From Rhodobacterales bacterium (GTDB lineage: Bacteria; Pseudomonadota; Alphaproteobacteria; Rhodobacterales; Rhodobacteraceae), in assembly GCA_003228875.1 (NCBI GenBank), contig QIGK01000139.1, positions 1 to 58,383 on the forward strand: a DNA stretch of 58,383 bases. Direction: 5' to 3'. The position numbers were made by a program, and so were the translations under genes. Positions 1 to 8,606 of the stretch are shown here, piece by piece. The notes beneath the pieces were generated by a model that saw nothing but the letters and a program-made list of their open reading frames with translations, was not told the origin of the DNA and did not search any database. Within the stretch, counting starts at the first letter, position 1. Every line of letters starts with the position of its first letter.

Positions 1-403
1 AAAGCCGCCGCTTAAGATAACCCAACTGATGAGGCAGATACTCTCTTATTCTAAAGCCTAATCTGTGCCAAATACTCTGACGACGAACAATTTCATATTT
101 TACTCCAGCAATTTTGGAAAAAACTGCCCGATTGGCTGCCCCGGACTCAGTTATAAATGTATCAGGTTATCAGCGATACGGGATATTCAATTACTTTCAC
201 TGGGTATATTTTGACAAACCGCAAGGCCAAAACCCTGATTTGTTTGAAGGCAAAGACCGACTTTGGATCGAAACAACATGGCGGGCAGCGCGCGAGGCAG
301 CCTGCACGAGCGACGCCCTGTTTATGACCGTTAAAAAGACCTGCTGATTGAGAACCTAGCATTGCTTTGCTAGCAGATGGTCTTTCATTCAATTTTTACA
401 ACC
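1..403. other. No recognisable gene
   Basis: The first 400 bases hold only short open frames (a TTG-started 77-codon frame at 114-347 on the plus strand and a 76-codon frame at 162-392 on the minus strand). Neither matches a family I recognise and neither has a convincing ribosome-binding site. It may be decayed coding sequence or leader DNA for the downstream membrane protein gene. Confidence 0.4.
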
Positions 404-458
404 ATACGCCAGCGTATTGATAAACGCCGTGCAGGCTGCAAAACATACGCCAGCGTAT
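404..458. promoter_or_regulatory. Pair of identical palindromes (operator-like)
   Basis: The 14-mer ATACGCCAGCGTAT occurs at 404-417 and again at 445-458. Each is an inverted repeat (ATACGC and GCGTAT around CA); the second extends to 16 bp, CATACGC-CA-GCGTATG. The copies are 41 bp apart, about four helical turns, so a dimeric repressor could bind both on one DNA face. They lie 65-118 bp upstream of the preferred start at 522. No regulator gene is adjacent. Confidence 0.5.
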
Positions 459-521
459 GGATGGGCGCAAGAAGTGAACTTCGGGTCCATTTTGGCAGCG
501 TATATTACCGGGGGTTTGGCA

Positions 522-947
522 ATGATTGCATGGTTGATTTTTGGTGTGTTACAGGTGATCGCGGCCATTCATGTCTTATGGGCGTTCGGGGTATACTGGC
601 CTGCGAACAGTGCCAAACAGCTTGCGGCGATGGTGGCCGGTGTCCAAAAACCAAAAGCCATGCCGCCAGCCGCATTGACAATTTTTATTGCCGGCTGCTT
701 TTCGGTAATGGGAACCGTGGCATTATGGGAGGCAGGACGCATTGATATTTTGTGGCTCGCTGGGGTTCAGGGCAAAATCGCACCTGTTCTGGCTGTCATA
801 TTTATCGGGCGCGGGGTGTTGACCTATTTACCGTTTGGCCCGCTGACCAAAGCATGTGAACCCTTTCGAACCTTTGACCGCAAGGCATTTGCACCGCTAT
901 GCATCTGTCTCGGCGTTAGCTTTTTGTCAATCGTGATCAACGCATAA
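522..947 (+). CDS. DUF3995 family small membrane protein
   Basis: This 141-residue protein is almost entirely hydrophobic, with about four predicted membrane segments. Near the N-terminus it carries HVLWAFGVYWPA, typical of the DUF3995 family, which has no assigned function. I chose ATG 522 because it starts directly at the first membrane segment and has a G-rich ribosome-binding site (CGGGGG) about 7-8 bases upstream. The frame is open back to 417, but starting there would put the palindrome at 445-458 inside the gene. The family call rests on the motif and topology, not on a search. Confidence 0.6.
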   Translation: MIAWLIFGVLQVIAAIHVLWAFGVYWPANSAKQLAAMVAGVQKPKAMPPAALTIFIAGCFSVMGTVALWEAGRIDILWLAGVQGKIAPVLAVIFIGRGVLTYLPFGPLTKACEPFRTFDRKAFAPLCICLGVSFLSIVINA

Positions 948-1612
948 TGCTTCAAAACCAATTCGGAGACGCGATCAAGCATCGTCCAAATGCCAATTTT
1001 GGCCATCGGTAAGTTCTGCCTGAAAAAGCTGTATAATGTGCAGCGTTCGGGTCGATGATTGCAAATCCGTTTGCCTGAGCGACAAATTCCAAAAGTGCGG
1101 TTTGTGTGCGTCGCAGTTCTAACAACCAATTTGAATGCTTGAAGGCTGTGACCAAGAAAATTTCGACATTGCTTGGCCAGTCAGAAATTGTTGCGCCGTC
1201 TGACATGCTGATTTGGGATGGGGCGCTGGCACCGGGATACGGTCAGGTTGGCTAAAAACCCGCGATGCAATAACCCTTATGGCGCGCACCGAAGGCTTGC
1301 CAGCGCTTTATGCTTATCAAAAAGAAATTGAGGCAATTTAGGTTGCCAACAGATCACGACGGAAAAACAACACTTGGTCGGTCAGTTCCGGCGAAATGCC
1401 TGCGGTGCTGTTTATATCGGATATGGCAACCCGTCTGAACCCCAATTTATCAATGAATGAGGGCATTTCTCTGTTCGCAGCAACTGTATCAGCGCTCAGC
1501 GCAAATGGCCTTTATGCAGCCAAAAACCAGCCAAGTTTTGACCTAGGCAAATATTGCAGTTGCAACTGCTTCTCAGTTGCGCTATTGACCTCGCGAACTT
1601 CAGGGGCATCAG
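948..1612. other. Gene-poor stretch with probable decayed coding sequence
   Basis: No intact gene is convincing here. A minus-strand frame at 952-1206 (84 codons, beginning MSDGATISDWPSN) has protein-like composition but no family I recognise. A plus-strand frame ends at about 1341 in an abrupt protein-like tail (ARTEGLPALYAYQKEIEAI). A minus-strand acetyltransferase-like tail is listed separately. Several unrelated partial reading frames side by side suggest eroded genes. Confidence 0.4.
1338..1511 (-). pseudogene. C-terminal fragment resembling a GNAT acetyltransferase
   Basis: Read on the minus strand, the segment encodes NREMPSFIDKLGFRRVAIS followed by about 29 more residues and a stop at 1338-1340. 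The pattern 'N..M..FI.KLGFR' is what is usually seen near the C-terminus of GNAT N-acetyltransferases. The frame is closed upstream by a stop codon close to 1511 and no N-terminal acetyltransferase domain is visible, so this looks like a remnant. The match is short and could be chance. Confidence 0.35.
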
Positions 1613-2740
1613 ATGAAACGCTTTTTCGACAAAATCACCAATCGGCGCGATCTTTTGAAGGGTGGTGCAGCATTGGCAAGCGGCACGGCTTTGGCAGGGC
1701 TCGGGGCCTCGCAAACGGCAGTTGCATCAACGCCATACACGGATACTATTGACCCAGCTAACCCGCACCCCTCTATGCAGAGTATGGGTTCTTTGGGTGA
1801 TATGGTGACCGTTGGCGATGTTGGCATGGACATAAACGGTTTTGATGTATCAGAGCTTTTGACAGATTGGGAAACTGGAAGCGTTGAAATAGACGATGAC
1901 GGTCAGGTTACGCGCACATTCCATGTCGATGCAGAAGATCGTAACATTGAAATAGCCCCCGGCGTGATTTTCCCCGCATGGACCTATAACGGGCGGGTCC
2001 CCGGCCCTACGTTGCGGGCGACCGAAGGTGACCGGCTAAGAATTGTGTTTCGCAATTTTGGTTCGCATCCCCATTCTATGCATTTTCACGGCATTCATGG
2101 CGCAAGCATGGACGGTATCAATGGCTCTGGTTTGATTGGTCCGGGTGAAGAGTTTATCTATGAATTCGACGCAAAACCTTTTGGTTGCCACCTTTATCAC
2201 TGTCACGCATTTCCGCTGCGCGCCCACATGCACAAAGGCATGTATGGTGCCTTTATTGTTGATCCTGCGCCTGAAAAACATCCTGAAAATAACGCTGTCG
2301 CGCTTTCCCGAAAGCTCGGCACCCCCGAAAATCAGGAATGGCAAGAGTTTATCATGGTGATGAATGCTTTTGACACCAATTTTGACGGCGCCAATGAATT
2401 TTATGCGATAAACACAGTCGCCCATCACTATATGAAACATCCCATTAAGGTTGATCGAGCCCGACCAATTCGGGTCTACCTTGTTAATGCCACAGAATTT
2501 GATCCGATCAACTCGTTCCATTTACACGCAAATTTCTTCAATTATTATGATCATGGCACCACCCTGACGCCAACCTCGCAAATTGTAGACACAATTATGC
2601 AATGTCAGGCGCAGCGCGGCATACTGGAGTTTTCCTTCAAAGATCACGAGGTCGGACAATATATGTTCCACGCGCATCAATCGGAATTTGCAGAACTCGG
2701 CTGGATGTCGGTTTTTGATGTTCAGGATAGCGAAGGATGA
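1613..2740 (+). CDS. Tat-exported multicopper oxidase
   Basis: A 375-residue laccase-like multicopper oxidase, presumably periplasmic. The N-terminus has a twin-arginine signal (NRRDLLKGG, then a hydrophobic stretch and an Ala-rich cleavage region near residue 38). All copper-binding motifs are visible: HFHGIH near residues 157-162, LYHCHAF near 194-200 with downstream HMHKGM supplying the type 1 Met, HLHANF near 303 and HAHQSEF near 353. The length fits the compact two-domain class rather than classical three-domain laccases. The last codons overlap the ZIP permease gene by 4 bp (ATGA), so the two are translationally coupled. The substrate is not evident; a metal ion such as Cu(I), Fe(II) or Mn(II) is an inference from the partner gene. 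Confidence 0.88.
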   Translation: MKRFFDKITNRRDLLKGGAALASGTALAGLGASQTAVASTPYTDTIDPANPHPSMQSMGSLGDMVTVGDVGMDINGFDVSELLTDWETGSVEIDDDGQVTRTFHVDAEDRNIEIAPGVIFPAWTYNGRVPGPTLRATEGDRLRIVFRNFGSHPHSMHFHGIHGASMDGINGSGLIGPGEEFIYEFDAKPFGCHLYHCHAFPLRAHMHKGMYGAFIVDPAPEKHPENNAVALSRKLGTPENQEWQEFIMVMNAFDTNFDGANEFYAINTVAHHYMKHPIKVDRARPIRVYLVNATEFDPINSFHLHANFFNYYDHGTTLTPTSQIVDTIMQCQAQRGILEFSFKDHEVGQYMFHAHQSEFAELGWMSVFDVQDSEG

Positions 2741-3918
2741 GCAAGATGAACGATAAACCTAACAGTTCCCGCTTAGCACTTTTGGCATTGGCTATAATGC
2801 CACTCATTCTTTTGGCGCTGACTGGCGCATGGATCATTTCAAGCGATCCGCTACGCGTCTTTGATTCAGGCGCGCCTCCGGTGGAAAAGCTCATTTTTGA
2901 GCGTCTGTTTCTTGACGAAAATGGCATTAACATGAAGGTCCGCGCTGAGGGTTCAGAGCCGATGACAATTGCGCAAATTCAAGTCGATGATGCTTATTGG
3001 CGGTTCACGCAAACACCTTCTGGCAGCTTGCCCAGATTGGCCACAGCAAATATTGTGATACCTTTTCCATGGGTCGTCGGTGATGCGCACACGGTTGTTG
3101 TCGTGACCAATACCGGCGTGACATTTGAACGCACAATCGAAGTGGCCGTGCAAACCCAGTCGGGGAGCGTCGGAAACCTGCGCGCACAGGCAACCGTGGG
3201 GAGCTTTGTGGGAATTCTGCCAGTGATGATCGGCATGTTGTTTTTCCCGTTGCTCATGCGGTTAAGCGCCAACAGCATGAAATTTGTGCTCTCGCTGACC
3301 TTGGGCATGCTGGCCTTTTTATTGATGGATGTGCTTGAAGATGCTTTTGAATTGGCGCGGGCTACGGCACCCGCTTTTCAAGGATCGGCAATGGTGGTGC
3401 TGGTCGCCGCGATTGTCTGTTTGGGTTTGGTCGCCTTTGGCCGACGAAACGGGGCCCCGACCGGATTGGCATTGGCAACGTTCATTGCATTTGGGATCGG
3501 GGTTCACAACTTTGGCGAGGGGCTTGCGATTGGCGCAGCAATTGCCACAGGTGCCACCGGTTTAGGTGCATTTCTGATACTTGGCTTTGCTATTCACAAC
3601 GTCACCGAAGGCGTCGCAATCATTGCCCCCGTCATTCGAAAAAAACCGAATATCCCGATATTTATTGCGCTTGCCTTGCTCGCCGGTGCCCCTGCAATTC
3701 CGGGTATTTGGCTGGGCAGCTATGCTATTGAGCCCCATTGGGCAGCCTTAGCGTTGTCAATTGGTGCGGGCGCAATTCTTCAGGTGCTGTGGGAAGTTGG
3801 TGCGCTGACCCTGCGCGGCGCGGGGGGCTTTCAGAAAAATCTGGATTGGGTTTTCCTTGGCGGATTTACATTTGGTGTCGTCTTCATGTTCTTGACGGGA
3901 ATTCTTATTAAATTTTAA
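2737..3918 (+). CDS. ZIP family metal permease with N-terminal periplasmic extension
   Basis: A 393-residue membrane protein. One N-terminal membrane anchor is followed by about 120 residues of soluble, beta-rich sequence, then a ZIP-type bundle with the metal-site motifs HNFGEGLAIG (near residue 256) and HNVTEGVAII (near residue 287). ZIP proteins move Zn, Fe, Mn or related divalent metals into the cytoplasm. The soluble extension is not part of a minimal ZIP protein and may dock or sense metal in the periplasm. The gene starts inside the stop of the multicopper oxidase gene. Coupling of an oxidase and an importer suggests joint handling of one metal, but which metal cannot be read from sequence. 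Confidence 0.85.
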   Translation: MSKMNDKPNSSRLALLALAIMPLILLALTGAWIISSDPLRVFDSGAPPVEKLIFERLFLDENGINMKVRAEGSEPMTIAQIQVDDAYWRFTQTPSGSLPRLATANIVIPFPWVVGDAHTVVVVTNTGVTFERTIEVAVQTQSGSVGNLRAQATVGSFVGILPVMIGMLFFPLLMRLSANSMKFVLSLTLGMLAFLLMDVLEDAFELARATAPAFQGSAMVVLVAAIVCLGLVAFGRRNGAPTGLALATFIAFGIGVHNFGEGLAIGAAIATGATGLGAFLILGFAIHNVTEGVAIIAPVIRKKPNIPIFIALALLAGAPAIPGIWLGSYAIEPHWAALALSIGAGAILQVLWEVGALTLRGAGGFQKNLDWVFLGGFTFGVVFMFLTGILIKF

Positions 3919-4342
3919 CAAAAGAATGCTGTGATGCCCGAAAGCTTGGCTAAAGGGCATTTCAACAATTGTTAATGCGAATTTCTGTCAACTTATCTTG
4001 AGATTAGCCAGAGTATTGATGTGTCCGACACCAAAACTGAAAAGGTGGCAGCTTTTACTGGTATTTGAACCTATCAGCAATTGCAGACCGGCTGGTTGTA
4101 AGAAAGCGCAAAGGGACATCTTCTGTTGGTTTAATAATTGACAAGGAATTAATCTGGCGTAACACTGCACCTGAATCACCGGCGCATATTCTGTGGGTCG
4201 CTTTATTATTGTTTAAGAATTTTAAGTATTTTGTTGGCTCGACATTAAATTTGGCTTTGAGAACATGTTGAATAACATTCCTTATCGGTAAAAGAACCGG
4301 TTTTGCGGGAAACACGATACGCAACTGTAAACTCAAAAAGGT
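3919..4342. other. 424-bp intergenic region
   Basis: No gene is supported. A plus-strand frame at 4065-4271 has unremarkable composition and no ribosome-binding site worth noting. The region is AT-rich and holds one promoter-like sequence, listed separately. Confidence 0.5.
4138..4165 (+). promoter_or_regulatory. Candidate sigma-70 promoter
   Basis: A perfect -35 hexamer TTGACA (4138-4143) is followed after 16 bases by TAACAC (4160-4165), a moderate -10 match. It would give a leader of about 170 nt before the start at 4349 and could drive the three-gene set at 4349-9317. Only sequence resemblance supports it. Confidence 0.3.
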
Positions 4343-4348
4343 GTGCCC

Positions 4349-5656
4349 ATGCCCATGTCACCAGACGAAATTGCCGAAATGAAATCACTGATCGTTGCGG
4401 CGCGACAAAAGCCCGTGAATTTTGGCATTTGTATCGGTAAAAAACCGGATTCGATGGTATTTTATCTCCACAGGAAAAAGTCTCCGGCTATGCTAGGCAA
4501 AACCGCCAGGAAAGCAGGAGACACCGCCAAAATGGCTTTTGGCACCGTTACCGTGAGCGGCAAAAACCTTATGCTAAACGCCGAAAGCGAGATTCCGAGC
4601 GGGTTGGCAAAAAAGGGTAAAATATTTTTAAAGACCCAAGGTATGGCTATGAAAATAGTTGTATTAGACCCGTCAGGTAACGTGGTCGATTCCGGCGAGG
4701 ACGAAACCGAGCAGGAACCTGAAGGTAGCAAAAGCGCGGCACCTGCGCCGGAAGCTGCACCAGAAGAACCAAAAGAAGACACGCCAAACCCTGAAGCAGT
4801 GGCGTGGAAAAATGTGTTTGATGAATTAGATGCCGTGGTAACAAAATACTCACGAAGCGATGCGCCAAAAGCCAGCCAAGTCGGCAAAGCCTGGACCGCT
4901 GCAATTGACGCCGCAAGTAAAGGTAATTTTGCTGCAGCCATTGGTGTTGCAAAAAAGATTAAACCGTTATTGGCCGCGCCCAGCAGTGGAACAGGTTCCA
5001 GTGAGCCAGATGCTGGCCCTTCCAAAGAATCGCTGAAATGGACGGCGGAGCTGCCTCAGATGTCGAAAAAATATGCGCAGGTTATGGAGGGCAATCCGGC
5101 CAACCGCTCGCAGCTTACGGCGGCTTGGGCGATGGCTGTTGAAAAGGCTGACGCGAATGATCACGGCACCGCGCTTAAAATTTTGAATAAACTGAAAGAC
5201 GCGTTTGAAAAACTGATCGGTCTTGGTGAGGATGCGCCGTCGGACACCGATGTGATCCCCGATAATGTTGTCCCATTTCAGCGCGCGAGTGTGCTTTGGC
5301 GCCAAACCCGAGAAAAAATGTTTGCTGCCATGACGAAACTGGAAGACGCCATAGTTGCGGAATGCAAAGATGATGAAGAACTGGCGCCGCTGGCTGACGA
5401 AGCCCGCGACCTGACCAAACGATTGGCGGTTTTTGATACGGCGCTGATTGACCAGCTCGATAAAATCACCACAACCGGCATTGGGCCTGAGCGCGAAACC
5501 TTAAAAAAGCAGGCGACCAGCCAGATACGAACCTATGCCGCAGCGCTGAACGAACCATTTTTCAAAGATGTCGATAGCAAGAACGGCTTTCTGAATGTCT
5601 CGGTTGCCGCGACGGCCCGCGAAGCTCTTGTTGCCATTACCAAAACGCTCCAATAA
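4349..5656 (+). CDS. Hypothetical helical-repeat protein (first of three-gene set)
   Basis: A 435-residue protein with no signal peptide or membrane segment. Residues 1 to about 115 form a compact basic domain (containing NFGICIGKKPDSMVFYLHRK and ending in a beta-rich MKIVVLDPSGNVVD). An acidic Pro/Ala-rich linker follows (about 115-155). After that come at least two helical repeats sharing the pattern W..V/L...... and W..A...A..G....A..I.....; one spans about residues 155-215 and another about 230-295. ATG 4349 is chosen because AAAAGG lies 8 bases upstream; GTG 4343 is too close. The gene is 22 bp from the zincin gene, so they are probably co-transcribed. I do not recognise the family. Confidence 0.75.
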   Translation: MPMSPDEIAEMKSLIVAARQKPVNFGICIGKKPDSMVFYLHRKKSPAMLGKTARKAGDTAKMAFGTVTVSGKNLMLNAESEIPSGLAKKGKIFLKTQGMAMKIVVLDPSGNVVDSGEDETEQEPEGSKSAAPAPEAAPEEPKEDTPNPEAVAWKNVFDELDAVVTKYSRSDAPKASQVGKAWTAAIDAASKGNFAAAIGVAKKIKPLLAAPSSGTGSSEPDAGPSKESLKWTAELPQMSKKYAQVMEGNPANRSQLTAAWAMAVEKADANDHGTALKILNKLKDAFEKLIGLGEDAPSDTDVIPDNVVPFQRASVLWRQTREKMFAAMTKLEDAIVAECKDDEELAPLADEARDLTKRLAVFDTALIDQLDKITTTGIGPERETLKKQATSQIRTYAAALNEPFFKDVDSKNGFLNVSVAATAREALVAITKTLQ

Positions 5657-5678
5657 TTTGGATTAAAAGGATTTAATA

Positions 5679-8585
5679 ATGCCATTTGCGTCACTTTCCC
5701 CAGCAAAACAGAACTTTCTGTCCAGTTATTTCAAACCGAAATCTTTTTTCAAAAAGGGCACGTCGGACAAAAAGAAAGACGTAATGGCCGATGAACTGAT
5801 TGCTTTTAATAAGACGCGCGATGTTGCAGCGTTAAAAATTGGGCAACTGGGGCCAAGCGGCGTGGACATTCGCGCACTTATCGCTGAATTGAAAGCAGCT
5901 GAAGCTATTGCAGCGGATCCAAAATCGTTGCGGGCGGACGAAGCCAAGGCGCTAATCGATGGATTAATGCCTAAAATTCAGAAAGTCAGTGATGATTTTT
6001 GCAAAGCCCAGAAAAAGAAAGCCAAAGACGCCATTGATCTAGTCAAAACCTATTTGGGCATGGCACTGGAAATTCCAAAACTCGAAACCAAATATTCGAC
6101 GCTGGAAACCGATTGCGGCAAAGACCCGGTCGATTACGGGAAGGTATTAACCGCGTCGGCAGTCATTGTCGCCAAGCAAGGCGCGCTTAAAACGCGCTCT
6201 GACGCTTATAAAGTCGAACATGACCAAGTTAAACTTAATATCAAAAATTGGTGTGAAGATAGATTACCGTCGATTTCAGACGACTTTGTCAAAGCTGGAC
6301 GGGCCAAAGTTGATGCCAGCCTTATAGTTGCCCATCAGAAATTGGCAGAATTTTCGGTAAAATTGGCCGGAAGAATGGCAAATAATATTTATTGGGAAAT
6401 CATTCCGCTGCAAAAGATCTTGAAAGCACGAGACGATTACCGAGGTGTGAAAACAGCTGCCAATGTCGAAATTGGCAAAATTTTAAGCAAACGCAATCCC
6501 GGGGTTGAAGATGCTTGCAAAGTTATTGAGGCTGATCTGGTAAAGGCAAAGGTTTTTGAAGACAGTCGCGCCTTTTATGACGCCACGTTGATCATGAATA
6601 CCATGGCCAAGCGCGTTGCAGACCTGTTGCCCATTGCAGAAGCATACCAAACCTATGACGCTGCCGCCAAAACAGCGATGACAGCCATCGAGACGTTAAC
6701 AAAACATCCGCAGTTTTCCTATGTCCAACCCGATTACCTTGATATTAAGGCCCATTACGAAGCTGCTGAAGCGTTAGCTGCGGAAACCAAATATGCAAAA
6801 GCAACAGTGCGTATGGAGATGTTGCCCGACCGGATAAAACCAATTCTTGAGAAAGCTGATAAAGCGGCACGGTTTGATGAGTTATCGGAAAAAGCTGAAA
6901 CTGGCGATCCCAAGGCATTGCTTGTCGAAGCCAAAAAGCTTTTGGCAGAACTTAAGGCACATCCCGGCGCTGCGATTGCGCCTGAAGTTTTGAAAAGCGG
7001 TGAAGACAAAATTAATGTGCTGGACGGCCTGCCAAGTATCGATTTTGACCTTGTGGCGCGGGCGAGCATCACCGTTATAATCAATTTACTTGTGGACACT
7101 CGAAAGTTGCTTGGCGTTGTGAATATGTATCACGGACGCGCTGACCGGCTTGGTGAACAAGTTAAGGCTCTGCGGGCAACCAGCCCACACGCGATCTATA
7201 TCAAAGATCGGCTCGACAAAATCGATGTGTTGGTAAAGGCCGCCAAAGCCAGCGCCATTAAAGGCGAAGACGGGCTGGATGCGATACTGACAGATGGTGA
7301 AGCGCAATTTGCAGAGGCAAACCGCCTTGCCAGCGCTGAGGAGGTTTACCGGCTAAACCGGGCTGACATTGAAGATAAAGTCAAAGAAGCCAAAAAAGTC
7401 GGTGCCGATTATCCCGATAAGGCTAAAACCCTTATTAAAATCGAAGAACACCTAAAAGCGGCAAACGAACATTCAAAAGCTTTTGACCATCTTAAGGCTG
7501 GTGGTATGTTAAAAGCCGTTGAGTCATTGCTGCTGGTGATCACCATCGGCATCAAAGCCAAAGCAGGCACACCGCCCTCAAAAGACAATATCAACAAGCT
7601 GATGGAGCAACCCGGCGGTCAGAAAGTATTGGACGATATGGTGGCGGCTTTGCCCGCTGACGCCCAGCAAGATGTGTTGGTGACCATTTTAGAAGCCCGC
7701 TTTAATATGGACGTGAAAATGTTTGTTGATGAAACGGACCGCGAGGCAGGTGATGAAATTGACGATGTTTTCATGGACGCCGCTGCGCCCAACTTGATGG
7801 CATATTACGAAATGCTCAAATCTGTGCCTGACACGCATACCAAGCTAAACCCAAGCATGGCACGTTTCGATCAGGTTGAAGACGAATCCGGCTCGTATTA
7901 CGAAAGTTCGGGTGGTGCAGTTGTTATGGCCTGTTATGCAGAAATGAACTTGGCTGGCAATCCGCTGGGCGAACCGGACCAGTTGGAAACCATAGATCCG
8001 GATAGCGAAACGCGAACCGACACCCCAATGCCAACCTATGGCACATGGACAACATTACACGAAGTCGGCCACGCTGTTGATGATCGCAAAGGGTTTATGG
8101 ATAAAAATGGCAGTGGCGATGCCTATGGCGGCTGGGCAGAATACGGCGGTAATATTACACCGATTGCCAAAATCGTTTCTGATCACTTTGAGTATGAGAA
8201 CAGCTATGTTGAACGAAAAATGGCTGGCGGAACCCCTGCCAATGCCGAAATTCCGGCGACACTAACCAAAGCTAAAGAAGGCAAGGCCGGTGCAATTTGG
8301 GAAAAACGACGCACCGATTTTGAAGCATGGCTTGCAGGGGTTGGCACCGCCTCCAAGGTATGGGGCAGCGCCTCTAATTCAAAGAAATGGGCCATTGATG
8401 GCATTGTTTATCACGAGGCTTATACCAATAGCTGGGTTTCCTATAATCTGTCTGCACGCACCAAAGGGGTTTCGGGCTATCAGTTCCGCGCACCGGGCGA
8501 GTGGTTTTCTGAATTATACGCCGCTTATCACACGCAAAAACTCAAACCAAGCCATCCGGCCACTTCATGGCTGTCAACGCTATAA
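5679..8585 (+). CDS. Large helical protein with C-terminal zinc metallopeptidase domain
   Basis: A 968-residue protein. Residues 1 to about 690 are Lys/Ala/Glu/Leu-rich, strongly helical and repetitive, with no signal peptide or membrane segment. The C-terminal domain has the zinc motif HEVGH at residues 794-798 followed by AVDDRKGFM, and a downstream glutamate-rich segment EWFSELYAAYH near 941-951 that could give the third zinc ligand, as in gluzincins of the anthrax-lethal-factor-like type. Peptidase activity is therefore likely; the substrate is unknown. A helical scaffold with a terminal protease but no export signal is the architecture of a delivered effector or an intracellular processing enzyme, and sequence alone does not decide. 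It lies between a helical-repeat gene and a CpXC gene with gaps of about 20 bp. Confidence 0.78.
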   Translation: MPFASLSPAKQNFLSSYFKPKSFFKKGTSDKKKDVMADELIAFNKTRDVAALKIGQLGPSGVDIRALIAELKAAEAIAADPKSLRADEAKALIDGLMPKIQKVSDDFCKAQKKKAKDAIDLVKTYLGMALEIPKLETKYSTLETDCGKDPVDYGKVLTASAVIVAKQGALKTRSDAYKVEHDQVKLNIKNWCEDRLPSISDDFVKAGRAKVDASLIVAHQKLAEFSVKLAGRMANNIYWEIIPLQKILKARDDYRGVKTAANVEIGKILSKRNPGVEDACKVIEADLVKAKVFEDSRAFYDATLIMNTMAKRVADLLPIAEAYQTYDAAAKTAMTAIETLTKHPQFSYVQPDYLDIKAHYEAAEALAAETKYAKATVRMEMLPDRIKPILEKADKAARFDELSEKAETGDPKALLVEAKKLLAELKAHPGAAIAPEVLKSGEDKINVLDGLPSIDFDLVARASITVIINLLVDTRKLLGVVNMYHGRADRLGEQVKALRATSPHAIYIKDRLDKIDVLVKAAKASAIKGEDGLDAILTDGEAQFAEANRLASAEEVYRLNRADIEDKVKEAKKVGADYPDKAKTLIKIEEHLKAANEHSKAFDHLKAGGMLKAVESLLLVITIGIKAKAGTPPSKDNINKLMEQPGGQKVLDDMVAALPADAQQDVLVTILEARFNMDVKMFVDETDREAGDEIDDVFMDAAAPNLMAYYEMLKSVPDTHTKLNPSMARFDQVEDESGSYYESSGGAVVMACYAEMNLAGNPLGEPDQLETIDPDSETRTDTPMPTYGTWTTLHEVGHAVDDRKGFMDKNGSGDAYGGWAEYGGNITPIAKIVSDHFEYENSYVERKMAGGTPANAEIPATLTKAKEGKAGAIWEKRRTDFEAWLAGVGTASKVWGSASNSKKWAIDGIVYHEAYTNSWVSYNLSARTKGVSGYQFRAPGEWFSELYAAYHTQKLKPSHPATSWLSTL

Positions 8586-8606
8586 AGCGCCCAAAAGGAT
8601 AAACCG

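Noticed and set aside
114-347. 77-codon plus-strand frame at the window start
   Set aside because: TTG start without ribosome-binding site, no recognisable motif, and an equally long frame on the opposite strand.
404-458. Start of a CRISPR array (repeated 14-mer with 27-bp spacer)
   Set aside because: Only two copies, repeat too short and palindromic; an operator pair is a better explanation.
377-745. 122-codon plus-strand frame
   Set aside because: It overlaps the DUF3995 gene in another frame; its composition (many Cys, Arg and Gly) is typical of a shadow frame.
952-1206. 84-codon minus-strand frame as a gene
   Set aside because: Protein-like at its N-terminus but no family or ribosome-binding site; it lies in a region with other eroded fragments.
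1205-1341. Plus-strand tail resembling the C-terminus of histidinol dehydrogenase-type proteins
   Set aside because: The similarity covers only about 20 residues and no upstream catalytic region is present.
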